This document shows positions 8,746 to 14,543 of a stretch of 22,364 bases of DNA, piece after piece. This DNA comes from Candidatus Magasanikbacteria bacterium GW2011_GWC2_45_8. Lineage in GTDB: Bacteria; Patescibacteriota; Patescibacteriia; Magasanikbacterales; UBA10146. The DNA is taken from contig LCLH01000022.1 in the NCBI GenBank assembly GCA_001001925.1, positions 1 through 22,364 of the forward strand. Direction: 5' to 3'. Below the pieces are notes generated by a model. That model saw nothing but the letters and a program-made list of their open reading frames with translations. It ran no database searches and was not told where the DNA came from. Within the stretch, counting starts at the first letter, position 1, and every line of letters begins with the position of its first letter. Position numbers and translations under genes: made by a program.

Positions 8746-9511
8746 GAAATCAGACACCAAACTCAAAATCTTGGCTATTATTAAACAAAATGACTCGGTG
8801 CGCGTTCACGATATCATCTCTCAACTGGAATTAAATCACACAGGCATCTTTCGTCATCTGCTTGATCTCCAATTGAGCGGAGATATATACAAAATAGGCA
8901 CCCCGCCGTTTGTGCGTTATTTTTTAAAAACTAACATTATGGAGGACTCAAAATCTGAAGTTTTACAAAACATCTGGCGCTGGGCGCAAAGTGGCGATCC
9001 GCACGCCGTTACTGGCGACCAACTTTGTCCCACGCGTGATGTTTTTCAAGCCCGCTCCGCTCGCCTTTTGCCGGTATTGCAAAAAGAACTAAATGAAGGT
9101 TTGTCATTTTTGCTTTTGGCGGTAGTGGATGAAATCGGCAACAATTCTTATGACCATAATTTGGGAAATTGGATAGACATTGCCGGCGCGGTTTTGGCTC
9201 ATGATGAAACTAATAGAATAATAATTCTATCTGATCGCGGACAAGGAGTACGCAAAACAATTTCCAAAGTGCGAGCGAATTTAAAAAATGATGAAGATGC
9301 ACTACAAGTTGTCTTCACTGAAATAATTTCCGGTCGCGCGCCTGAACAACGGGGCAATGGATTAAAATTTGTTAAAAAAGTGATAGAGGAAAATAATTTA
9401 ATGTTGACATATTTTTCCGGTAGCGGAATATGCGAAATAGTCAACAGAAAGATGGAAATAAAACACCATACTAATTCAATCCCCGGCATGTTAGCCGTGA
9501 TAAAATATTAA
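8744..9511 (+). CDS. winged-helix / GHKL ATPase regulatory protein
   Basis: This 255-residue soluble protein joins two domains. Residues about 5-64 look like a winged helix-turn-helix ('ILAIIKQNDSVRVHDIISQL' then 'GIFRHLLDLQLSGDIYKIG'). Residues about 110-235 are a GHKL (HATPase_c) domain with an N-box (E130, N133/N134, D137-H138), a G1 box 'SDRGQG' (163-168) and a G2 glycine loop 'RGNGL' (203-207). There is no dimerisation/phospho-acceptor histidine domain and no membrane segment, so it is not an ordinary sensor histidine kinase. It resembles SpoIIAB/RsbW-like anti-sigma kinases in the ATPase half. The STAS-like partner starts 4 nt later. Function is unassigned; an ATP-dependent, DNA-binding partner switch is inference. 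ATG at 8744 is chosen from the domain start and promoter position. Confidence 0.85.
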   Translation: MKSDTKLKILAIIKQNDSVRVHDIISQLELNHTGIFRHLLDLQLSGDIYKIGTPPFVRYFLKTNIMEDSKSEVLQNIWRWAQSGDPHAVTGDQLCPTRDVFQARSARLLPVLQKELNEGLSFLLLAVVDEIGNNSYDHNLGNWIDIAGAVLAHDETNRIIILSDRGQGVRKTISKVRANLKNDEDALQVVFTEIISGRAPEQRGNGLKFVKKVIEENNLMLTYFSGSGICEIVNRKMEIKHHTNSIPGMLAVIKY

Positions 9512-9515
9512 TACT

Positions 9516-9794
9516 ATGCGTATTGAAATAAAAAAATTTGGGACAATACTTTCTTCGCGACCAGCAGGAAAAGAGGCATGGTTAGCGGCCAAAGCGTATA
9601 TTGTGCCTGATATTAAAGAAGAAAATGTTGAAGTGGATTTTAACGGAGTTCAGGTTTTGGCCCCCTCTTGGGCGGATGAATTTTTAACTCCGCTACAAAA
9701 AATGTTTGGCAAGAAAATAAAATATCTGCCGTGTGATAATCCAACGGTAAAAACCACCTTAGAGATTTTGGATGAGCAACATAAGGATCATTGA
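9516..9794 (+). CDS. STAS-like protein (DUF4325)
   Basis: This 92-residue protein matches the STAS-like DUF4325 pattern: 'VEVDFNGVQVLAPSWADEFL' (38-57) corresponds to the family's beta strand, loop and helix. S51 lies in the loop where anti-sigma-factor antagonists of the SpoIIAA type carry their phosphorylated serine. It starts 4 nt after the ATPase gene and should be co-translated or at least co-transcribed with it. By analogy with SpoIIAA/SpoIIAB it could bind, and be modified by, the GHKL partner; this is inference. It ends in TGA, the only TGA stop among the genes here. ATG start preceded by TAATACT, no Shine-Dalgarno. Confidence 0.78.
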   Translation: MRIEIKKFGTILSSRPAGKEAWLAAKAYIVPDIKEENVEVDFNGVQVLAPSWADEFLTPLQKMFGKKIKYLPCDNPTVKTTLEILDEQHKDH

Positions 9795-9813
9795 GATTGT
9801 AACCTGTTGGTTT

Positions 9814-9853
9814 GGTATCCTGTCATTTTATGGCGGGGGTTTTTGTATTGACA
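9814..9853 (+). repeat. diverged second copy of the rnpB 3' end and terminator
   Basis: In the same order, this stretch repeats elements of 8650-8704. GGTATCCTGTCA (9814-9825) matches GGTACCTATCA (8650-8660). GGCGGG (9832-9837) matches the terminator 3' arm (8680-8685). TTTTTGTATT (9840-9849) matches 8686-8695 exactly. TTGACA (9848-9853) matches 8699-8704. The 5' arm of the terminator stem is missing in this copy. The two copies flank the HTH-ATPase/STAS pair. Confidence 0.55.
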
Positions 9854-9865
9854 TAGACGCCATAG

Positions 9866-10036
9866 AGAGTACTCTGGTGAAAGTCCTTTGGCCAATTCAA
9901 CCTAGGCCGCAAGAGGAGGACATCGCTCCGCTTGCACGAGCTCTACCCCATCCCCCTCGGGCAGTAGCAAGTTTTTTCTTCTCTAGACAACCTCACATAC
10001 ATCACAACACCCTTTAAACCAAGTGGTGTTTTTTTA
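9866..10036 (+). ncRNA. possible small structured RNA
   Basis: There is no credible gene here, but the stretch is rich in stems. GCAAGAGGAG (9909-9918) pairs with CTCCGCTTGC (9926-9935) with one A-G mismatch and a 7-nt loop. A competing fold pairs GTCCT (9883-9887) with AGGAC (9917-9921) and GGCC (9890-9893) with GGCC (9905-9908). An intrinsic terminator closes the stretch at 10006-10036. A TTGACA (9848-9853) lies upstream but lacks a good -10 box. No known family is recognised, and it could equally be decayed sequence. Confidence 0.25.
10006..10036 (+). terminator. intrinsic terminator, plus strand
   Basis: AACACC (10006-10011) pairs with GGTGTT (10025-10030), with a possible inner CTT/AAG extension, followed by a run of T to 10035. 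It closes the plus-strand transcript of the regulatory module or of the candidate RNA. Confidence 0.6.
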
Positions 10037-10040
10037 ATTC

Positions 10041-10067
10041 AAAAAAGCCTCGTTTGGAGAGCCTTTT
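10041..10067 (-). terminator. intrinsic terminator, minus strand (trpS and toxin remnant)
   Basis: On the minus strand AAAGGCTC (10066-10059) pairs with GAGGCTTT (10051-10044) apart from one G-G mismatch, with a 7-nt loop, and runs into TTTTTT. It faces the plus-strand terminator a few bases away, so the two converging units are insulated. Confidence 0.55.
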
Positions 10068-10079
10068 AAAGTGTAAAGA

Positions 10080-10262
10080 TTAAAGATTTTTGTAAATATC
10101 GTGTTTCCCTATAGAGATAAATAGTATGTCGCCATTTTTTTGCCGTTCAAATATGATGCGGTAACTCCCTGTAATGGAAATTGACCACAGCCCTTTCAGA
10201 TTACCTTGTAAAGCGTGTATTCGCAGTGAAGGGTGGAGTGGATTGGATGCTTGGAGAGGCAA
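10080..10262 (-). pseudogene. 5'-truncated RelE/ParE-family toxin remnant
   Basis: The 60 residues match the C-terminal two thirds of the RelE/ParE-like mRNA-interferase toxin fold. 'HPSLRIHALQGNLKGLWSIS' (10-29) corresponds to the family's 'hPsLrtHkLkGklkglwS' segment, followed by 'YRIIFE' (R35) and 'GKHDIY' (H54-Y57). Family members usually have 85-95 residues; the N-terminal helices are missing. Upstream the same frame runs into the end of trpS as unrelated sequence, and the only in-frame start is a TTG. No antitoxin gene is adjacent. It lies 5 nt after the trpS stop, so it may still be transcribed. A genuine short protein read from TTG is possible but less likely than a relic. Confidence 0.6.
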
Positions 10263-10267
10263 TAGGA

Positions 10268-11242
10268 TTAGAGTAACCCGATCGTTTCTTTTATTTGCGC
10301 CATTTTGAGTGCGGCGCGTGCTACTGCGCGAGCCGCACCGTCTGCCAAAATATCGCGCACCTCTGATTCTTTGATAGCATGGAATTTTTCTTGGAATTCT
10401 TCCAAAAACGCGTTGAGTGTGTCTGCAAGTCCGTCTTTGAAATTTCCATATCCTTTGCCGGCAAATTCTTTTTCCAATGCGGACACGGATTTGCCGGAAA
10501 AGAGAGAATAAATAGTTAGTAAATTATTAAGCGCCGGCCGTGACGCGCCACCCATAACTTCCGTACCGGAGTCTGTAACCGCTTTTTTGATTTTTTTCTT
10601 TACTGTTTGCACGTCATCCAAAAGTGAGATGTAATTGTACGCGGACGCCGCTGATTTGCTCATTTTTTTTGCAGGGTCATCAAGCCCCATAATACGCGCA
10701 CCGGATTTTGAAATAAGCGGTTCAGGCACCGTAAACACCTTGCCATACAATTTGTTAAAACGCTCGGCCAAGTCGCGTGTGAGTTCTACATGCTGTTTTT
10801 GGTCTTCTCCTACGGGAACTTTTTCCGTGTCATACAACAAAATGTCCGCGGCCATGAGCACCGGATAGGTAAACATTCCCGCATTGATGTTGTTGGCATG
10901 TTGCGCGGACTTGTCTTTGAACTGTGTCATGCGTTCAAGTTCTCCCATTTTTGTTATGGTGCCCAAAATCCACGCAAGTTCCGCGTGCTCTTTGACATGT
11001 GATTGCACAAACATGATTGATTTGTTGGGGTTGAGCCCCAGTGCCAAATACATGCGCGCCACATCAAGAATGTTTTGGCTCAATGTTTCAGGTTTTTGAT
11101 ACACAGTGAGCGCGTGCAAGTCAACGATAAAAAACAATGTTTCATTGCCCTCTTGGAGCTCAACCCACTGTTTTATTGCCCCCAGATAGTTGCCAATATG
11201 CAGGTTGTTGGTAGGTTGTACGGCGGATAATATGCGTGACAT
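10268..11242 (-). CDS. trpS: tryptophan--tRNA ligase
   Basis: This class I aminoacyl-tRNA synthetase charges tRNA-Trp with tryptophan in the cytoplasm. The 324-residue length is normal for the bacterial enzyme. The N-terminus 'SRILSAVQPTNNLHIGNYLG' contains the HIGH-type motif HIGN (15-18). 'FIVDLHALT' (38-46), the tryptophan-pocket helix 'YPVLMAADILLY' (126-137), 'VPVGEDQKQHVELTRDLAERFN' (142-163) and the KMSKS loop (193-197) follow. The C-terminal helical anticodon region ends in 'KETIGLL'. The ATG at 11242 has no Shine-Dalgarno. The gene is divergent from pyrD, with promoters overlapping in a 67-nt gap, and is followed by a truncated toxin gene. Confidence 0.97.
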   Translation of the reverse strand: MSRILSAVQPTNNLHIGNYLGAIKQWVELQEGNETLFFIVDLHALTVYQKPETLSQNILDVARMYLALGLNPNKSIMFVQSHVKEHAELAWILGTITKMGELERMTQFKDKSAQHANNINAGMFTYPVLMAADILLYDTEKVPVGEDQKQHVELTRDLAERFNKLYGKVFTVPEPLISKSGARIMGLDDPAKKMSKSAASAYNYISLLDDVQTVKKKIKKAVTDSGTEVMGGASRPALNNLLTIYSLFSGKSVSALEKEFAGKGYGNFKDGLADTLNAFLEEFQEKFHAIKESEVRDILADGAARAVARAALKMAQIKETIGLL

Positions 11243-11257
11243 AAAGTTTGGATATTA

Positions 11258-11286
11258 TGGACAGAAGCGTATGGGGAGATTATACT
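11258..11286 (+). promoter_or_regulatory. pyrD promoter
   Basis: TGGACA (11258-11263) and TATACT (11281-11286) have a 17-nt spacer, each one base from consensus. The predicted +1 near 11293 gives a leader of about 17 nt without Shine-Dalgarno, and supports the ATG at 11310 as start. Its -10 box overlaps the minus-strand -10 box of trpS. Confidence 0.6.
11279..11284 (-). promoter_or_regulatory. -10 box of trpS
   Basis: A perfect TATAAT on the minus strand predicts a start near 11272 and a leader of about 30 nt for trpS. The -35 position (TGGATT) is poor. The box overlaps the pyrD -10 box on the other strand, so the two promoters should compete for polymerase. Confidence 0.45.
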
Positions 11287-11309
11287 ATGGTTACCTTAAA
11301 AAATCCACT

Positions 11310-12542
11310 ATGAATGTCCCTGATTTTTTTTTCCGCTTCCGAGATGCTCTTAATGCGTTCTTGTATACCAAGATATTAAAGAACATATTTTTCATGATTG
11401 ATCCGGAAACGGTGCATGAAACTATGACGCGTGTGGGGGTGTTTTTGGGGGCACATGCAATCACACGAGGGGTTACCGCGTGTTTTTTTTACTATTCAAA
11501 CAAAAAATTGAACCAGACAATTCGGGGGATTTTTTTTAGCAACCCCATTGGTTTGGCAGCCGGTTTTGACAAGGACGCACAGCTCACGGACATTCTTCCC
11601 GCGCTTGGTTTTGGATTTGCGGAAGCGGGATCCATAACCGGAGAGGCGTGTGTGGGCAACCCCCGACCAAGGCTTTGGAGGCTCAAAAAATCCAAAGGGC
11701 TCATGATACATTATGGTTTGAAAAATGAAGGATGTGAGCGCATTGCGGAAAGATTGCGCGACAAGCATTTTCAAATTCCCATGGGCATGAGCATCGCAAA
11801 AACAAACTGCCAAAAAACAGTAGATTTGCAAGCGGGGATAGACGATTATTTCAAGGCGTTTACCGCGTTAAAAGATTTGGGAAATTATTGTACAATCAAC
11901 ATTAGCTGCCCCAACGCATTTGGCGGACAGCCGTTTACCGACCCCGTCTCTCTTGATTTGTTGCTTGCAAAAATTGATACGGCACAAACCAGTAAACCCA
12001 TTTTCCTCAAACTATCACCGGATTTAAAAAAAGAAGAAATTGATGCCATTATAGAGGTTACGAAGCGCCACAAAATTTTCGGTTTTATATGCTCTAACCT
12101 TACCAAAAACAGAGACAACAAAAAAATAATTGATAGCACGGTTTCGGAAAAAGGAGGCATGAGCGGCAAGGTGGTGGAGGATCTTTCAAATGAACTGATA
12201 CGATATTGTTATCAAAAAACAAAAGGCGCGTATGTGATTATTGGATGCGGGGGAGTGTTTTCCGCGGAGGATGCGTACAAGAAAATAAAAGCAGGCGCCT
12301 CGCTTGTGCAGATGATTACGGGTATGATTTTTGAAGGGCCGCAGGTGATAAGTCAAATTAACAGAGGTCTGGTTGCTCTGCTTGAAAAAGATGGTTTTGA
12401 GAATATCGCGGAAGCAATTGGAGGGGATTACGAGTCGCCCCGACGTACGTCGGGGCGACTGAGAGAAAATTCAACAGAATTTTCTTGTGCCTCAATGGTA
12501 TTAGGATGGTGTTTTACACCTCAATTAACACCGGAATTATAA
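11310..12542 (+). CDS. pyrD: dihydroorotate dehydrogenase, class-2-like
   Basis: This flavoenzyme oxidises dihydroorotate to orotate in pyrimidine synthesis. The 410-residue form from ATG 11310 is chosen because it gives the class-2 N-terminal helices ('NIFFMIDPETVHETMTRVG', 25-43) and fits the promoter; an upstream TTG start would run across the promoter. Conserved blocks are 'NPIGLAAGFDKDAQ' (78-91), 'GNPRPRLWRL' (116-125), 'NISCPN' (197-202) and the FMN-phosphate site 'IIGCGGVFSAEDAYKKIKAG'. The catalytic-base position is C200, as in class 1 enzymes, rather than the serine of class 2. The normal protein would end at about residue 374 ('AIGGDY'); the last 36 residues come from a palindrome-bearing insert and the antisense of the RNase J 3' end. 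No other pyr genes are nearby. Confidence 0.93.
   Translation: MNVPDFFFRFRDALNAFLYTKILKNIFFMIDPETVHETMTRVGVFLGAHAITRGVTACFFYYSNKKLNQTIRGIFFSNPIGLAAGFDKDAQLTDILPALGFGFAEAGSITGEACVGNPRPRLWRLKKSKGLMIHYGLKNEGCERIAERLRDKHFQIPMGMSIAKTNCQKTVDLQAGIDDYFKAFTALKDLGNYCTINISCPNAFGGQPFTDPVSLDLLLAKIDTAQTSKPIFLKLSPDLKKEEIDAIIEVTKRHKIFGFICSNLTKNRDNKKIIDSTVSEKGGMSGKVVEDLSNELIRYCYQKTKGAYVIIGCGGVFSAEDAYKKIKAGASLVQMITGMIFEGPQVISQINRGLVALLEKDGFENIAEAIGGDYESPRRTSGRLRENSTEFSCASMVLGWCFTPQLTPEL
12433..12460 (+). repeat. perfect 28-bp palindrome inside the 3' end of pyrD
   Basis: AGTCGCCCCGACGT is followed immediately by its exact reverse complement, so the DNA is a 28-bp perfect palindrome without a spacer. It is much more GC-rich than its surroundings and encodes the 'ESPRRTSGRL' part of the odd pyrD tail. 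It has no T-run on either side. It may be a REP-like mobile palindrome or a bidirectional stop signal between two convergent genes. Confidence 0.9.
12465..12484 (+). repeat. A/T-rich hairpin next to the palindrome
   Basis: GAAAATTC (12465-12472) and GAATTTTC (12477-12484) form a perfect 8-bp stem with a 4-nt loop, 4 nt after the 28-bp palindrome. Read on the minus strand it lies just downstream of RNase J and may help to end that transcript. Confidence 0.6.
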
Positions 12543-14379
12543 GCGGTCGGCGTTTGATCTGCTGATACAGGAATTGTCCAATATCATTGCGCAGTTTTGT
12601 TTTGATGTAGTCTTCAAACGCGGGGGACTTTGGGTCGCTGTCTTTAAGAATTTTTTTTGCGCGCATGCGTGTTTTTTCCACGAGCTCTTTGTTTTCTTTC
12701 ATGTAAATGAACCCGCGCGAGATCAAATCCGGATTGCCCACCAGCTGTCCGGTTTTCTTTTCTATGGTGGCAATGATAACGAGCATGCCGTCTTCAGACA
12801 TCATGAGCCGGTCGCGTAATACCACTTGTGATACGTCGCCCACACCCAAGCCGTCTACCATAACATAATCCGCGGGCACAAAACTGTCTGTCATGCGGCC
12901 GCCATGTTCATTGAATTCAACAACTTGACCATTGTCCGGCATAAACACATTGTTTTCCGGCACTCCCACCTGCATGGCAAGCTCGGCGTGCGTTTGACGC
13001 ATAAAGATATTGCCGTGAATGGGCAGGAAATAGCGGGGTTTGGTGAGCCGCAACATGAGTTTCAAATCCTCGGCCTTTGCGTGGCCACCCGCGTGCACGT
13101 CCATGAGTTGGTTGTGAATGACTTTCGCTCCGTAGCGAACAAAAGTGTCTTTTAATGATTGAATGGTGCGTTCATTGCCGGGAATCACCGATGAAGAAAA
13201 TATCACTGTGTCGCCTTTCTTTAATTGGATAAAACGATGTTCGCTGTTTGCAATGCGCATCAGCACAGCGTTGCGTTCGCCTTGCGCGCCGGTGCATACC
13301 ACAATCGCTTTGTTGTCCGGCAAGCGGCGCCAGATTTTTTCATCCACTATGGTGCCGGTTTTGTATTTCATGTAGCCAAGCTCGTGCGCTATTTCCACAT
13401 TGGATTGCATACTGCGCCCTTCCAAAAGAACATGGCGTCCAGTTTTTTCCGCAATCGTCAAAATTTGCTGCATGCGGGTAAGAAGTGAAGCAAACGTGCC
13501 AATGATAATGCGCCCCGTGGTACGCGTGATAATGCGCTCAAGTTCTTCACCTACTGTTTTTTCCGAGATTTGGTGTCCGGGAGACTCCGCATTGGTGGAG
13601 TCAGACATGAGCAGAAGCGGATTTTGATTGCCAAAAAGCGCAATGCGGTTTAAATCTGCCGGCTCATCTTCCACGGGAGTAAAATCAAATTTGAAATCTC
13701 CTGTGTGGAGGATCAACCCTTGCGGCGTATACAACGCAATGCCAAACGCGTCGGAGATATTGTGATTGATATGGAATGGTTCAAACACAAAATGCTTGCC
13801 CATTTGTATTTTTGTGTTGCCGTTCACAAGCGCGATTTTGAGCTGGGGGGCTTGCGGGTAGTCTTCTTGGCGTTTGCGAATAATACCGGCAGAAAGAGGT
13901 GCTGTGTAAATGGTTGGGTTGCCTATTTTATCCATGAGGTGTGGGATGCCGCCAATATGGTCGTAGTGTCCATGGGTAATAATCAACCCGCGGATGTTTT
14001 TTTCTTTGCCTTTGAGATATGAGACGTTGGGAATGATATAGTCTATGCCCGGCATGTCTTCTTCCGGGAATTGCAATCCCATATCAATCAAAACAATGTC
14101 GTCTTCGCATTCAACCAGCGACATATTGCGCCCCACTTCTTCAAGACCACCAAGATGGATTACTTTTACCTTTGGTTTGCCCGAAATGGGGTGAAAGGTG
14201 TGGGGAGAGGCATGGGTAACAGGCGCACCGGTAGGCGTGCGAGGCTGTTGCGGCTGTATAGGGTGTGCGTTGTTGTGAACAGGAGGACGGCCTTGGAAAC
14301 GAGTATTCCGATTTGGCGGACGATTGTGACCGCGGCCTCCTCCATGAGAAGGGCGATTGTTGAAACCTTGTTGTACCAT
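12514..14379 (-). CDS. rnj: ribonuclease J
   Basis: This metallo-beta-lactamase/beta-CASP exo- and endoribonuclease matures and degrades RNA in the cytoplasm. The 621 residues begin with about 68 residues of low-complexity sequence rich in Gly, Arg, Asn, Pro, Gln and His (for example 'SHGGGRGHNRPPNRN'), then the catalytic core from 'KVKVIHLGGLEEVGRNM'. The zinc motif HGHYDH is at 136-141, with 'HTGDFKFD' and 'SDSTNAESPGHQ' downstream. The beta-CASP region has 'GTFASLLTRMQQI', and the late motif 'DVHAGGHAKAEDLKLM' is intact. The protein ends in 'RRPLIIPVLIEV', a normal family C-terminus. Its last 29 bases overlap the tail of convergent pyrD. The start is ATG with no Shine-Dalgarno; tRNA-Leu lies 49 nt upstream. 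Confidence 0.96.
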   Translation of the reverse strand: MVQQGFNNRPSHGGGRGHNRPPNRNTRFQGRPPVHNNAHPIQPQQPRTPTGAPVTHASPHTFHPISGKPKVKVIHLGGLEEVGRNMSLVECEDDIVLIDMGLQFPEEDMPGIDYIIPNVSYLKGKEKNIRGLIITHGHYDHIGGIPHLMDKIGNPTIYTAPLSAGIIRKRQEDYPQAPQLKIALVNGNTKIQMGKHFVFEPFHINHNISDAFGIALYTPQGLILHTGDFKFDFTPVEDEPADLNRIALFGNQNPLLLMSDSTNAESPGHQISEKTVGEELERIITRTTGRIIIGTFASLLTRMQQILTIAEKTGRHVLLEGRSMQSNVEIAHELGYMKYKTGTIVDEKIWRRLPDNKAIVVCTGAQGERNAVLMRIANSEHRFIQLKKGDTVIFSSSVIPGNERTIQSLKDTFVRYGAKVIHNQLMDVHAGGHAKAEDLKLMLRLTKPRYFLPIHGNIFMRQTHAELAMQVGVPENNVFMPDNGQVVEFNEHGGRMTDSFVPADYVMVDGLGVGDVSQVVLRDRLMMSEDGMLVIIATIEKKTGQLVGNPDLISRGFIYMKENKELVEKTRMRAKKILKDSDPKSPAFEDYIKTKLRNDIGQFLYQQIKRRPLIIPVLIEV

Positions 14380-14428
14380 AAGAAATATAAATAATGAGAA
14401 TTTAATAAATGAAATGAGTTTAATTTTT

Positions 14429-14515
14429 TGGTGCCGGAGAAGGGACTTGAACCCTTACCCTGTTGCCAGGACACGGCTCTGAACCGTGCGTGTCTGCCAA
14501 TTTCACCACTCCGGC
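14429..14515 (-). tRNA. tRNA-Leu (anticodon CAG)
   Basis: On the minus strand, acceptor arm GCCGGAG (14515-14509) pairs with CTCCGGC (14439-14433), followed by discriminator A and an encoded CCA (14431-14429). The anticodon arm CACGG-TTCAGAG-CCGTG gives anticodon CAG, reading leucine CUG. A long variable arm with stem CCTG/CAGG and the T arm AAGGG-TTCAAGT-CCCTT fit a class II tRNA. It lies between a solute-binding-protein gene (28 nt upstream) and rnj (49 nt downstream) on the same strand, so it may be cut out of a shared transcript. Confidence 0.96.
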
Positions 14516-14543
14516 GTGGCGCGCGAAAGTGTTTTTGCGCGCG

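Noticed and set aside
9772..10017. 81-residue open frame after the STAS-like gene
   Set aside because: It overlaps the STAS-like gene end, is rich in Pro and His without motifs, and crosses the repeated rnpB-terminator sequence and stems.
11190..11309. N-terminal extension of pyrD by 40 residues from a TTG start
   Set aside because: It overlaps the trpS 5' end and both promoters, and the class-2 N-terminal helices start after ATG 11310.
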